Source: Mycobacterium palustre
GTDB lineage: Bacteria; Actinomycetota; Actinomycetes; Mycobacteriales; Mycobacteriaceae
Assembly (NCBI RefSeq): GCF_002101785.1
Contig: NZ_LQPJ01000102.1
Coordinates: forward strand, 92,772 to 156,771
Direction: 5' to 3'
Length of the DNA stretch: 64,000 bases
In this document: positions 26,327 to 34,917 of the stretch, one piece after another
Position numbering within the stretch: the first letter of the stretch is position 1
Layout of the letters: each line of letters starts with the position of its first letter
Program-made: the position numbers and the translations under genes
The notes under the pieces: model-generated
The model's input: the letters and a program-made list of their open reading frames with translations, nothing else
Database searches by the model: none
What the model was told of the DNA's origin: nothing

Positions 26327-27483
26327 GCATTTCACTGGCCAGTGACGCGACTCGTTACAGCTCGACACGATCAAAGACCGAGTGGTGGTCCAGAGAGATC
26401 GAGCTGGTCGACCGGCTGCGGGCGGCCAGCGCGCGGACCCAGGCGACGCTCGGTGCCGAACTGAGCCTGCCCGCCGTCGAGTGGGAGGTGCCCTGGCGCG
26501 CCGCAGAGACGATTTCCACGCTAACCCATGCGTGCATCAAGCGGCTCCGCAGCAATCCCGATAGCGATGTTGTCGGCGCCCGGCGGCTCTGCGACCTGAT
26601 CCTGCATTTGCAGCAGCTGGCCATGGACTGGTATCTGCACGACACCGCAATGCGTGGGGAACGGCTAGCCGACTGCGCCGCCGGATTGGCCCGGCTGCGC
26701 GGGATGCCTAGTGCGACGGCTCTTGTCGACAATGTCTGCGAGGAGTTGGTGTTGCGCTGCGGTTTTCACCGGGCGGTGCTGTCGAAGGTCGAGAACCGTA
26801 GTTGGAAACCTCTGATCTTGCATGACCGCGGTGGTAGTACGACAACGTCCTGGTTCAGCGAATGGATCAATCAGCGAGTCCCGTTGACAAAAACGGCTCC
26901 AGAAGCACAGATGCTGTCGCGGCGACGCCCCTCACTCGTCTATGACACGTCCAACGCCCCGGTATATCGTCCACTGATCGTGGCGGCGGGACAGTCTCGC
27001 TCATACGTCGTGGCGCCGCTGGTACTCGGCGAAGACGTCATCGGGTTCCTGCACACCGATCACCATCCCTTGCCCCGGAGGGTCGACGAGTCAGATCGCG
27101 ACGTTCTATGGGCATTCGCTGACGGCTTCAGCCACATCTACGAGAGAGCGGTGCTGCTCGAGCGCTTGCGCGTCCAGCGTGACAATGTGCGCGAACTTTT
27201 TTTCGGGGCCGTGGACCGGATCGATGAGCTGTGCGAGTCTGGGGTGGAGTCTGCGCGGATGGCCGAGGACCGCGAACCCGGTGCTGGACCCTGCGGCGTG
27301 GAACTCACCGAGCGCGAGGCCGAGGTGTTCGAGCTAATGGCGACCGGAGCGACCAATCAGGACATCGCCGATCGTTTGGTCATCACCGAGGGCACGGTGA
27401 AATCGCACGTCAAGCACATTTTGCGGAAGTATGGCGCGGTGAATCGGGCGCAGGCCATCGCTTGGGTGCTCAAAGATCGCTGA
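26323..27483 (+). CDS. GAF-domain LuxR-type transcriptional regulator 2
   Basis: A 386-residue protein. Residues 1-120 form an unassigned helical region. Residues 125-285 form a GAF-like domain with SYVVAPLVLGEDVIGFLHTDHH and WAFADGFSHIYERAVLLERL. Residues 326-386 form the LuxR helix-turn-helix with LTEREAEVFELMATGATNQDIAD and EGTVKSHVKHILRKYGAVNR. Its start overlaps the end of regulator 1, so the two are co-expressed and may act together. The 227 bp downstream (27484-27710) hold no gene that I can support. Confidence 0.88.
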   Translation: MSISLASDATRYSSTRSKTEWWSREIELVDRLRAASARTQATLGAELSLPAVEWEVPWRAAETISTLTHACIKRLRSNPDSDVVGARRLCDLILHLQQLAMDWYLHDTAMRGERLADCAAGLARLRGMPSATALVDNVCEELVLRCGFHRAVLSKVENRSWKPLILHDRGGSTTTSWFSEWINQRVPLTKTAPEAQMLSRRRPSLVYDTSNAPVYRPLIVAAGQSRSYVVAPLVLGEDVIGFLHTDHHPLPRRVDESDRDVLWAFADGFSHIYERAVLLERLRVQRDNVRELFFGAVDRIDELCESGVESARMAEDREPGAGPCGVELTEREAEVFELMATGATNQDIADRLVITEGTVKSHVKHILRKYGAVNRAQAIAWVLKDR

Positions 27484-27710
27484 GGTCACTTCTCGTAGAT
27501 GTCGTGAGGGCACGGCTCGGCGATAGTGGCGCAACGCAACTCGCCGACATTGCCGCCGATTTGGATGCCATCCCAGGGTCTCGGTGGTGCGGGGGCTCAG
27601 TGGGGCGGTCGACGAAATCGACCGGACCACAACAGCGTTGGTGATGCGCACGCTGGTCGCTATCGAGTCAAGCGGCTTTTTCGGTAACGCTGGCTAGAAC
27701 GGTCACGCGT

Positions 27711-28175
27711 TCAAGCCGGGCGTGCCTCCCGGCCCGGCGCGGGTAGCTGCAGGCTGGTTTGCAGGAGGGGCAGAACGGCGTCGCGGATGAGGATCGCTGC
27801 TTGGGTTGTCCGCGGAATCAGGACAGCGCCGTCGACGATGCCGAGCGCGTGGATATCGGTGATGAGCGACGCCAGCCCTGACGGGGTGCCGACGTAAAGC
27901 AAGGTGCGCTCTCTTGTTTCGTCGAAGCTGGCGTCGAGCATCGCGCGCGCGGTGCGCGCCTCGGCGGCGATGACGATGTCGATGTCGGCGACGACATCGA
28001 CATCGGGTTGGTCGCGCCGGCGATTTACCGACTTGCGCGCGATGTCGGCCAGGTCAACGCCGCGGATGCGCTCGGCCGCGGCATCGCTATCCCAGTGGAT
28101 CCCATCGCTCAGCGCGATCCCGAGCCGCAGCGGCCGACTCTGGGTCAGGTCGATGTCAACGTCGCACATGGTCAT
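27711..28175 (-). CDS. short luciferase-like (LLM) protein, probable C-terminal remnant
   Basis: A 154-residue protein with the C-terminal pattern of flavin/F420 luciferase-like monooxygenases: DVVADIDIVIAAEARTARAML, LLYVGTPSGLASLITDIHALGIVDGAVLIP. Full LLM proteins have 300-450 residues, so the N-terminal TIM-barrel half is missing. The first 50 residues (CDVDIDLTQSRPLRLGIALS) do not look like an LLM start. The gene is therefore either a truncated pseudogene or a stand-alone small domain. It lies 35 bp downstream of the aldehyde dehydrogenase stop, at the end of the minus-strand unit. Confidence 0.6.
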   Translation of the reverse strand: MTMCDVDIDLTQSRPLRLGIALSDGIHWDSDAAAERIRGVDLADIARKSVNRRRDQPDVDVVADIDIVIAAEARTARAMLDASFDETRERTLLYVGTPSGLASLITDIHALGIVDGAVLIPRTTQAAILIRDAVLPLLQTSLQLPAPGREARPA

Positions 28176-28210
28176 CTCCGAACTCTGTTGGACGAAAGTG
28201 GTGCCATGCC

Positions 28211-29719
28211 TCAGTTTCGCGTCTGCGCAGGATCGATGACGATGGCGAAGGCCTTGTTCTCAATCCCCCCGGAACGGTCCAGCGAGATGAACTTTTCCTC
28301 GACGTACTCGTCGATCGAGTGCGGACCGCCCTCGCGGCCCAACCCGCTTTCCTTGAAGCCGCCGAACGGGTACGCGGGGTGAATGACGTGCCAGTTGTTC
28401 ACCCATACCATGCCCGCATCGAGGCGCCTGGCCACCTCTAGGGCCCGTTCCTCGCTACCCCAAATGCCGGCGGACAGGCCGTAATTGGTGTCGTTGGCGA
28501 TCTTGACCGCCTCGTCGACGGAGTCATAGGTCAGCACCACCAGCACGGGCCCGAACACCTCGTCGCGCGCGATGCGCATATCGTTGGTGACGTCGACAAA
28601 GATCGTCGGCTCGATCCAATAGCCCTTGTTGAACTCGGGGCCCGACGGCGCTCGGCCACCGAGGGCGATCGTCGCACCCTCTTCGAGCCCGATGCGGAAG
28701 TAGTCCAGGATCCGGTCGCGCTGAGTCGCTGAAATGATGGGCCCGACGTGGGTTGTCGCGGCCAGCGGATCGCCGAGCCGTAGCGTGGCGGCCCGCTCGA
28801 CGAGCTTGCCGACGATTTCATCGCGGCGGCTCGCCGGAATCAGCAGCCGGGTGCCTGCCTCGCACGCTTCCCCGTTGTTGGCCATGCACGCGAATAGCGC
28901 GCCGTCGACGGCCATGTCGATGTCGGCATCGTCGAGGATGACATTGGCGCCTTTGCCGCCGAGTTCGAGGGTCACCCGCCGGATGGAGTCGGCCGACTGC
29001 CGCAGAATGCTCTTGCCGACCGCGGTCGAGCCGGTGAATGCGACCTTGCGCACGTCCGGATGGCCCGAGAGGTAAGCTCCCACCGGTTCGCCGTCGCCGG
29101 TGACGACATTGAGCACCCCAGGAGGCAGCCCTGCGGCCTCGAATTCGCGCGCCAATTCCAGCGGAAGCACGGGCGCGTGCTCGTCGGGCTTGAGCACTAC
29201 TGAATTTCCGGCGGCCAAAGCGGGCCCGACCTTCCACACGGCGGTCAGTAGTGGGATGTTCCACGGCACAATCGCGGCCACGACCCCAATCGGTTCGCGC
29301 ACGACGATTCCAGCGGCCGGCACCGGCTCGATCGCGGGACCCGTTGTCTCCCATTCATATTGATCCACGATGGCGGCCAAGTACTGCAGTTGGCCCACCG
29401 ATAATCCGACGTGCAGCGCGCCCGTGATGCGGATGGTGGCGCCGTTCTCCCGGCTCTGCAGGGCAGCGAGCTCGTCGGTTCGAGCGGCCAGCCGTTCTGC
29501 GACGGTGTTGATCAACGCTGCGCGCTCTTTCGGCGGTGTGCGTCGCCAGATGCCCTGTTCGAAGGTGCCTTTGGCCGCGGCAACGGCAGCATCGACGTGT
29601 TCGGTGGTGCCCTTGGCGACCGTGGCCACCAGCTCTTCGGTTGCGGGGCTGCGGATCTCGTACACCTCGTCGCCATCGACCCACTTGCCGTCGATGTACA
29701 TGGAGTAGTGGTTGGTCAT
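28211..29719 (-). CDS. aldehyde dehydrogenase 1
   Basis: A 502-residue NAD(P)-dependent aldehyde dehydrogenase. It has VPWNIPLL, the Rossmann GSTAVGK-type loop (230-236), catalytic Glu252 in LELGGKGAN and Cys286 in NNGEACEAGTR, plus EVFGPVLVV and PFGGFKESGLGREGG. The usual GQxC is GEAC here, a mild variation next to the nucleophile. It oxidises an aldehyde to the acid that the FadD encoded upstream (15-bp gap) could turn into a CoA ester. The unit is SnoaL-SnoaL-FadD-ALDH-LLM fragment. Confidence 0.92.
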   Translation of the reverse strand: MTNHYSMYIDGKWVDGDEVYEIRSPATEELVATVAKGTTEHVDAAVAAAKGTFEQGIWRRTPPKERAALINTVAERLAARTDELAALQSRENGATIRITGALHVGLSVGQLQYLAAIVDQYEWETTGPAIEPVPAAGIVVREPIGVVAAIVPWNIPLLTAVWKVGPALAAGNSVVLKPDEHAPVLPLELAREFEAAGLPPGVLNVVTGDGEPVGAYLSGHPDVRKVAFTGSTAVGKSILRQSADSIRRVTLELGGKGANVILDDADIDMAVDGALFACMANNGEACEAGTRLLIPASRRDEIVGKLVERAATLRLGDPLAATTHVGPIISATQRDRILDYFRIGLEEGATIALGGRAPSGPEFNKGYWIEPTIFVDVTNDMRIARDEVFGPVLVVLTYDSVDEAVKIANDTNYGLSAGIWGSEERALEVARRLDAGMVWVNNWHVIHPAYPFGGFKESGLGREGGPHSIDEYVEEKFISLDRSGGIENKAFAIVIDPAQTRN

Positions 29720-29734
29720 GACAGCTCCTTTGCG

Positions 29735-31339
29735 TCAGCCGATTTGGCGGGCACGACCCTGCCAGTGGGACTTGCGAATGGCTTTCTTGTCGACCTTGCC
29801 GGCCGGGTTGAGCGGGAGTTCGTCGGCGAATAGGACGGACTTGGGTGCGGGAACGGAGCCGAGCGCCGCCTTGACATGGTTGATCAGTGCCGCTTCCAGC
29901 GCAGGCCCGGTGCTTTCGCCGGCGTGTGTAACCACGACCGCGACCACGGCCTCGCCCCACTTCGGGTGGGGCACTCCGATCACGGCACTCTGAGCCACAG
30001 CCGGGTGGGTGGACAGCACGTCTTCGACCTGCCGCGGAAACACGTTGAAACCACCGCTGATAACCATGTCTTTCTTGCGGTCGACGATGTAAAGGAAACC
30101 GCTCTCGTCGAGGTAGCCGATATCCCCGGTGTGTACCCAGCCGTCGCGCAGCGTCTCGGGGTTGCGCGCCGAGTCCAGGTAGCCCACCATCTGCCCGAGT
30201 TGGCGTGAACAGATCTCTCCGGTCTGGCCGATTGGCAGCTCGCGGTCCTCGTCGTCCCGGATGGTGAGCTGGACCTGAAACATCGGCCGCCCAGCCGAGG
30301 CAAGCCGTGCGGTCCATCGCTCGTCGTCTTCGGTCCCGATGCGCAGGTGTTCGTGTTTGCGTAGGCACGACACGTAACCCTGTTCGGTGCCGGCGTACGT
30401 CTGGATGAAGATCGGGCCGAACGTCTCGAGGGCCTCGCGCAGCCGTTCGGGTGTGATGGGGGCGCCCGCGTAGATCACGGTTCGCAGCGAGCCGAGATCG
30501 AACTCGGCAAGATGCGGGTGATCGAGCAGGAGGTAGATGATGGTGGGCACCAACGCGGTGGCCGTGATGTGATGACGCTGGACGTTCGCCAGCAGGCCTC
30601 CGACTTCCAGACCTGGCAGCATTACGTTGGTGCCACCGCGAAGCAAGGTGGGCATGACGAAGATTTGCGTGAAGTGGGTCAGCGGCGCGCCGTGGGCGAA
30701 CACCTCGCCGAACGCGATATCGCCGATCTCTAAGCCCGCGGAGATGCTGTAGTAGCTCCAGGTGAAATGGGAATTGACAACACCTTTGGGCTCTCCGGTG
30801 CTCCCGGAGGTGAAAAGTACATACGCCTCCTCGTGCTCGTCGATCCGGACTTCGGGACGGGTGGCGGGCTGGGTATCGACGACTTGGTCGAAGTCGAGGG
30901 CATCGACCTCGATGTTGTCTGGGGCGCCGACGCGAATCACGTTCTGCAGCTTGGGTAATTGGGCTCTGATCTTGGCCACTGCGCTTTCGAACTTTGCGTG
31001 ATAGATCAGCGTGGTCGCGTCGGTTTGGGCCAGGTTGCTTCGGAACCCGTCCGCGGCGGCTCGGGTGGGCATCTGCACCAACACCGCACCCGCCGCCCAG
31101 ATCCCGTGCTGTGCGGGGATGAACTCCAGGCAATTGGGCATTAACAACCCGACGCGGTCGCCCTTTTGAACGCCAGAGGCGATAAGCGCGTGGGCGATCC
31201 GGTTCCGCAGTTGCTGCAGTTGCCGATACGTCAGGTGCCGATCACCGTCGATGATCGCCACCTGCCCGGCGTAGTAAGTGCAGGCCCGATCGAGAACATC
31301 GGGCAGCACTCCCCACATGCCGCGGGCCTCCAGATTCAC
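29735..31339 (-). CDS. acyl-CoA synthetase (AMP-binding, FadD)
   Basis: A 534-residue ANL enzyme from GTG 31339. Motifs are the P-loop FTSGSTGEPKG, TYAGTEQGYVS as the A5 motif, GWVHTGDIGYLDESGF, the hinge DRKKDMVISGGFNVFPRQVED, and LPLNPAGKVDKKAIRKSHW with the C-terminal Lys. It activates a carboxylic acid as an acyl-AMP and then a CoA ester. The start lies 10 bp after the upstream SnoaL gene. It is likely the acid-activating step after the aldehyde dehydrogenase. Confidence 0.9.
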   Translation of the reverse strand: MNLEARGMWGVLPDVLDRACTYYAGQVAIIDGDRHLTYRQLQQLRNRIAHALIASGVQKGDRVGLLMPNCLEFIPAQHGIWAAGAVLVQMPTRAAADGFRSNLAQTDATTLIYHAKFESAVAKIRAQLPKLQNVIRVGAPDNIEVDALDFDQVVDTQPATRPEVRIDEHEEAYVLFTSGSTGEPKGVVNSHFTWSYYSISAGLEIGDIAFGEVFAHGAPLTHFTQIFVMPTLLRGGTNVMLPGLEVGGLLANVQRHHITATALVPTIIYLLLDHPHLAEFDLGSLRTVIYAGAPITPERLREALETFGPIFIQTYAGTEQGYVSCLRKHEHLRIGTEDDERWTARLASAGRPMFQVQLTIRDDEDRELPIGQTGEICSRQLGQMVGYLDSARNPETLRDGWVHTGDIGYLDESGFLYIVDRKKDMVISGGFNVFPRQVEDVLSTHPAVAQSAVIGVPHPKWGEAVVAVVVTHAGESTGPALEAALINHVKAALGSVPAPKSVLFADELPLNPAGKVDKKAIRKSHWQGRARQIG

Positions 31340-31349
31340 TGGTGCCGTT

Positions 31350-31853
31350 TCACTGGGGCGTCAGCGCCGCGGGGTCGAAGCCCTCCACCCAGTACTCCGG
31401 GGTGATGATCGGCAGGCCGAGTTCCTGCAACACCGGGGTGTCGTTCCAGTACGTGGTCTCGCGGGCGATCTTGCCGTCGCTGTCCAGCTGGTGCCAGGTG
31501 ATTCCGCGCGTGTGCAACGTCTTCCCCCCGGTGGGCACGCCGCGGTAGGTATCCAGCCCCTCGCCTGTCCAGTTCCACAGGATCACCACGGCCGGATTAC
31601 CGTTCACGCCGGCCAGCTGGAACGCCTCGGTGGCGGTGAAGTGGTGGATGCCCGCACCATTGTGGCTGTCCTTGTTGGCAAATGGGGCCAACCGCGGTTG
31701 GAGCTCCGCCTTGGTGATCGCGGTGTCAATCATGTGATCGGAGTCGGCATGATCGTCATAAACCAAGTCGTCGGCATAAAGGTTCACCGCGGCGGCGGTG
31801 TCGGACGTCAACGCGGTGACCCAGCGGTCGGCGTGGTCGGTGGCGAAAGTCAT
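31350..31853 (-). CDS. SnoaL-like / NTF2-fold protein A
   Basis: A 167-residue NTF2-like alpha+beta barrel, beginning DHADRWVTALTS, then LYADDLVYDDHADSDHM. It ends with TTYWNDTPVLQELGLP, the usual SnoaL-type layout. SnoaL-like proteins are small isomerases, cyclases or hydratases, and the pocket usually holds Asp/His acid-base residues. It is paralogous to the protein encoded 11 bp upstream (shared YADD, FANKDxxNGxGI, RGITxH and YWxxxxVLxxLGLP-like parts). The pair probably forms a heterodimer or acts on successive intermediates. Confidence 0.8.
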   Translation of the reverse strand: MTFATDHADRWVTALTSDTAAAVNLYADDLVYDDHADSDHMIDTAITKAELQPRLAPFANKDSHNGAGIHHFTATEAFQLAGVNGNPAVVILWNWTGEGLDTYRGVPTGGKTLHTRGITWHQLDSDGKIARETTYWNDTPVLQELGLPIITPEYWVEGFDPAALTPQ

Positions 31854-31864
31854 CTAAGTTCCTC

Positions 31865-32317
31865 TCAGACCAGTGCCGGCAGCTTGGCGACGGCGGTCGG
31901 GTCGACCGGCAATCCGAGGTCGCGCACCGCGGTCGCGCAGTCCCAAAAGCTCTCCTCGCGCTTGATCCGGCCGTCGGTGTCGTAGATGTGGAAGGTGATC
32001 CCGCGGGTGCCGGGCACCTTACCGTTGGTTGGCACACCGACGAACGCCGCCGCTGTCGGTGCGTGCCACGTCCAGCGGTAGATGGCCGCCTTCTCATCGC
32101 CCACTACCTCGTCGATGCGGAAGTTGTTGATACCGATGCCGTTCTCGGTGTCCTTGTTTGCGTAGGGAGCGAAGACCCGCAGCAATTCCTCCTTGGAGGT
32201 GATCGACTGGCCCAGGATGGGGTCTTCGAACAGGAAGTCGTCCGCGTAGAGGGCGACCACTGCTTCTGCGCTTTCCCGGAACGCCTTCAACCATTTGACC
32301 GCGAATGCGTGGCTCAC
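31865..32317 (-). CDS. SnoaL-like / NTF2-fold protein B
   Basis: A 150-residue protein from GTG 32317. It aligns along its length with protein A: LYADDFLFEDP, FAPYANKDTENGIGI, GVPTNGKVPGTRGITFHIYD and SFWDCATAVRDLGLP. It is the first gene of the minus-strand unit SnoaL-SnoaL-FadD-ALDH. A C/G palindrome lies about 130 bp upstream in the divergent promoter region. The role is probably enzymatic on a ring or side-chain intermediate, but no substrate can be named. Confidence 0.8.
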   Translation of the reverse strand: MSHAFAVKWLKAFRESAEAVVALYADDFLFEDPILGQSITSKEELLRVFAPYANKDTENGIGINNFRIDEVVGDEKAAIYRWTWHAPTAAAFVGVPTNGKVPGTRGITFHIYDTDGRIKREESFWDCATAVRDLGLPVDPTAVAKLPALV

Positions 32318-32445
32318 GCGCGTTTCTCCTTCTGGTGGGAACGATGCATTCGACGCTAGGAGCGGAGTCTGGCAGCGGCGACTACCGACGGGAGGAAACC
32401 GACCGCCCCAATGGGGGAGGGGCTCCCCTGTTGTTGGAGCGAGTT

Positions 32446-32461
32446 ACCCCCTGTGAGGGGT
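32446..32461. promoter_or_regulatory. C/G palindrome ACCCCCTGTGAGGGGT
   Basis: The outer five bases on each side are exact inverted repeats. The site lies in the divergent region between SnoaL protein B and the ACAD-like gene, 64 bp before the latter's start. The same 16-bp form recurs at 34845 and 62392, with a one-base-shorter version at 38877. A second inverted repeat, GGGGAG-N3-CTCCCC (32414-32428), is adjacent. The GAF/LuxR regulators are the likely readers (inference). Confidence 0.55.
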
Positions 32462-32524
32462 GTGCGCACGTCCCGCGAAGGGCAGCATCGGCCTCAGTCA
32501 CCGCCAATTGACGATGGAGAGATC

Positions 32525-33769
32525 ATGCTGCAGCAAGACATGACGGACGAGGAATTCGCCCCATACTTCGCCAAGGCGCAGGAGGTCTCGCAGTACTTCC
32601 GCGAGATCGGCCCCAAGTACGACGCCGAGAACACCTTCGCCTACCCCTCGATCGACGTGTTCAAGAAGTCCGGACTCGGTGGTTTGCCGGTGCCCAAGGC
32701 GTTCGGCGGTCCCGGCGGCAACATCCTGCAGGTGTCGAAGGTGGTGTCCGAACTATCGCGCGGCGACTCGGCAATCACGCTCGCGTACAACATGCACTAC
32801 ATCATGGTCGGGATTGCCGGCAACTTGATGACCGAGGAACAGAACAAGTACTGGCTGGGCCGGGTCGCCGACGGTGACCTGATCTTCGGCCCGTTCTCCG
32901 AGAAGCGCGCGGGATTCTCTGGTTTGGCCGACATGCGCGCCGTGCCACAGCCCGGCGGTGGCTGGAAGCTCTACGGCAAGAAGACCTGGGGCACCCTATG
33001 CGAGGCCGCCGACATCGTCACCACCAACGCCACCGAAACCGATGCCGACGGCAATCTGCCGGATACCTTCGACGCTCGGGTCGCCGCTGAAAAATTCTTC
33101 ATCGGTGACTTCAAGGTCGACGAGAACGGCGTCGGCGACGGCCTTCGGATCGAGAAGACCTGGGACGCATTGGGTATGCACGCGACCGGCACTCAAGTCA
33201 TCCACTTCGACGGTTACTTCGTGCCCGAGGACGGCTTCATCTCAATTTGGCGGGCCGGCGCGTTTGGCGTGCTCGAGTGGGCTTCCTTGATGTTCGCCAG
33301 CATCTATTACGGGATGCAGCAGCGCATCCTGGAAGAGTCCGTAGCCAAGCTGTCCAAGAAGCATCTGGGTGCGACCTTCGGTGCAATCGTGGCCGCAGAC
33401 ACGGAGGTGAAAAACGTCGGCCACATCATCGACGGCATTGGGGACATGGCGTCCCGGGTGGAGCAGTCCCGGCGGGTGCTCTACCAGACGTGTGAGGATC
33501 TGATCAATGGCCGGGACAAGGACTGGGCGCCCGAATTGCGTTTTCCCTACCTGGGCTTGGCCAAGACCTACGTGGCCGAGAACGTGATGCACATGGCCCA
33601 GCGGGCTATGAGCATGGTGGGCGGCGAGTCGTTTCGCCGGGGCTCCATCTTTGAGCGTCTCTACCGCGATGCGGCGGCGTCGATGTTCCAGCCGCTCAAC
33701 GCCGACCAAACCCGAACCTACATCGGCCAGTTCTTATTGGAATCCGCTGCGGCGCAGGCGAGCGCTTAA
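32525..33769 (+). CDS. ACAD-superfamily flavoprotein
   Basis: About 414 residues from ATG 32525 with GGAGAG upstream; the frame is open earlier but reads as noise. The N-terminal helical domain (VFKKSGLGGLPVPKAFGGPGGN), the FAD region IFGPFSEKRAGFSGLADM and WKLYGKKTWGTLCEAAD mark the ACAD fold. The usual TEPxxGSD is replaced by SEKRAGFSG, and the C-terminus RRGSIFERLYRDAAASMFQPLN lacks the GGxG...EIQR ending. It may therefore be an atypical dehydrogenase or an ACAD-fold monooxygenase. It diverges from the SnoaL operon and its end overlaps the convergent LLM gene by 4 bp. Confidence 0.85.
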   Translation: MLQQDMTDEEFAPYFAKAQEVSQYFREIGPKYDAENTFAYPSIDVFKKSGLGGLPVPKAFGGPGGNILQVSKVVSELSRGDSAITLAYNMHYIMVGIAGNLMTEEQNKYWLGRVADGDLIFGPFSEKRAGFSGLADMRAVPQPGGGWKLYGKKTWGTLCEAADIVTTNATETDADGNLPDTFDARVAAEKFFIGDFKVDENGVGDGLRIEKTWDALGMHATGTQVIHFDGYFVPEDGFISIWRAGAFGVLEWASLMFASIYYGMQQRILEESVAKLSKKHLGATFGAIVAADTEVKNVGHIIDGIGDMASRVEQSRRVLYQTCEDLINGRDKDWAPELRFPYLGLAKTYVAENVMHMAQRAMSMVGGESFRRGSIFERLYRDAAASMFQPLNADQTRTYIGQFLLESAAAQASA

Positions 33770-34803
33770 CCGGCTTGCTTGATCCCCTCGACGACGGCGG
33801 ACCGCGCGGCTTGGTCGAGGGGGTAGGGCGTGTAAAGGGTAAAGCGATCCACTAGCTCGCCGAAGCGTCGAACGATCTCGGCGCCTGCATGTTTCGGCTC
33901 CCCGATGACGGCGCAGGTGGACAGGACGTCGTCGTCGATCATCGCCGTCATGGCGGCCCAGTCACCAATTTTGGATAGCCTGTGCAGTTCGGTGTGCAGG
34001 TCCCCCCATCCGTGGAGGTCCATGACCGCACGGTACGCGGGTGTGGCCGCGTAAAAGGCGATCTGCCGGCGCACCCGCTGCACCGCTTCGAGATATCCCC
34101 GCTCGTCGTCGGCCGTGATGACCAATCCCGGGTAGCACACGGCGAAATCGGCCCGGCTGCGATCGGCGGCGCGCAACCCCGCGTGCACCGCCGGCATCGT
34201 CACTTCCCGCAGATACCGTGCCGTCGTGAAGCCATGCAGGAGCAGCCCGTCGGCGACTTCGGCGGCCACGGCGGTCATCTTCGGGCCCACTGCTGCCAGC
34301 ATCACCCGTGGCGACCCGAACGGGTTCGGTTCGGGCCGGAACATCGGCGTCATCAGCGTGTGCTGGTAGTAGTCGCCGCGGAAGTCCAGTTTGCCGCCCG
34401 TGTGCCAACTGGTCCAGATAGCTCGCAGCGCCAGGATGTATTCGCGCATCCGCGCAGCCGGCGCCGACCAGGGCATACTGAACCGTCGCTCGATGTGCGC
34501 CCGGATCTGCGAACCCAGGCCAAGGACGAACCGGCCCCGGCAGAACGTGTTCAAGTCATTGGCCACCGCAGCCATCGTCATCGGGTTGCGCGCAAATGCC
34601 ACCGCTGCAGCGGTTCCCAGCAGCAAGGTGGAGGACTTCTGAGCTGCAACAAGCAGGGGCAAGAACGGGTCTCGACTCACCTCAGTCGACCAGACGCCGT
34701 CCAGCCCAATCCGCTCGGCCGCAGCGACCTGGTCGGAAAGAACATCGAAATCCGCCCCGCCGGTGCCGTCGATGCCGCCGCCGACATTGCCGTCCACGTA
34801 CAC
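33766..34803 (-). CDS. LLM-class F420-dependent oxidoreductase
   Basis: A 345-residue luciferase-like TIM-barrel protein from GTG 34803. Segments are SDQVAAAERIGLDGVWSTEVSRDPFLPLLVAAQ, LLLGTAAAVAFARNPMTMA, FVLGLGSQIRAHIERRF, and FGSPRVMLAAVGPKMTAVAAEVADGLLLHGF. This is the pattern of the TIGR03617-type F420-dependent oxidoreductases common in mycobacteria. It uses F420H2 or F420 to reduce or oxidise an alcohol, ketone or enone. The promoter region holds a C/G palindrome about 42 bp upstream. Confidence 0.88.
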   Translation of the reverse strand: MYVDGNVGGGIDGTGGADFDVLSDQVAAAERIGLDGVWSTEVSRDPFLPLLVAAQKSSTLLLGTAAAVAFARNPMTMAAVANDLNTFCRGRFVLGLGSQIRAHIERRFSMPWSAPAARMREYILALRAIWTSWHTGGKLDFRGDYYQHTLMTPMFRPEPNPFGSPRVMLAAVGPKMTAVAAEVADGLLLHGFTTARYLREVTMPAVHAGLRAADRSRADFAVCYPGLVITADDERGYLEAVQRVRRQIAFYAATPAYRAVMDLHGWGDLHTELHRLSKIGDWAAMTAMIDDDVLSTCAVIGEPKHAGAEIVRRFGELVDRFTLYTPYPLDQAARSAVVEGIKQAG

Positions 34804-34844
34804 GCTGGCAGCCTGACACGGCCGGCGTACGGCCGGGCGCTTTT

Positions 34845-34860
34845 ACTCCCTGGCGGGGGA
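34845..34860. promoter_or_regulatory. C/G palindrome ACTCCCTGGCGGGGGA
   Basis: It has the same length and layout as the site at 32446 (CCCT-N4-GGGG core) and lies between the divergent LLM and 7-TM genes. A further TCCCCCGGAG patch follows at 34867. Shared spacing and placement in a divergent promoter support a common regulator. Confidence 0.5.
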
Positions 34861-34917
34861 GCTAAATCCCCCGGAGTGGTAGAGCCGCAGTGTGAGCGGC
34901 GTCATAGCTTGGGGCTC

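Noticed and set aside
29355..31133. Very long minus-strand ORF (592 codons) across the aldehyde dehydrogenase and FadD genes
   Set aside because: It is an Arg/Pro-rich shadow frame of two clear enzyme genes on the same strand.
33982..34917. Open frame continuing upstream of the 7-TM protein for over 300 codons
   Set aside because: It lies antisense to the LLM gene, is rich in His, Arg and Pro, and a good ribosome site precedes ATG 34918.
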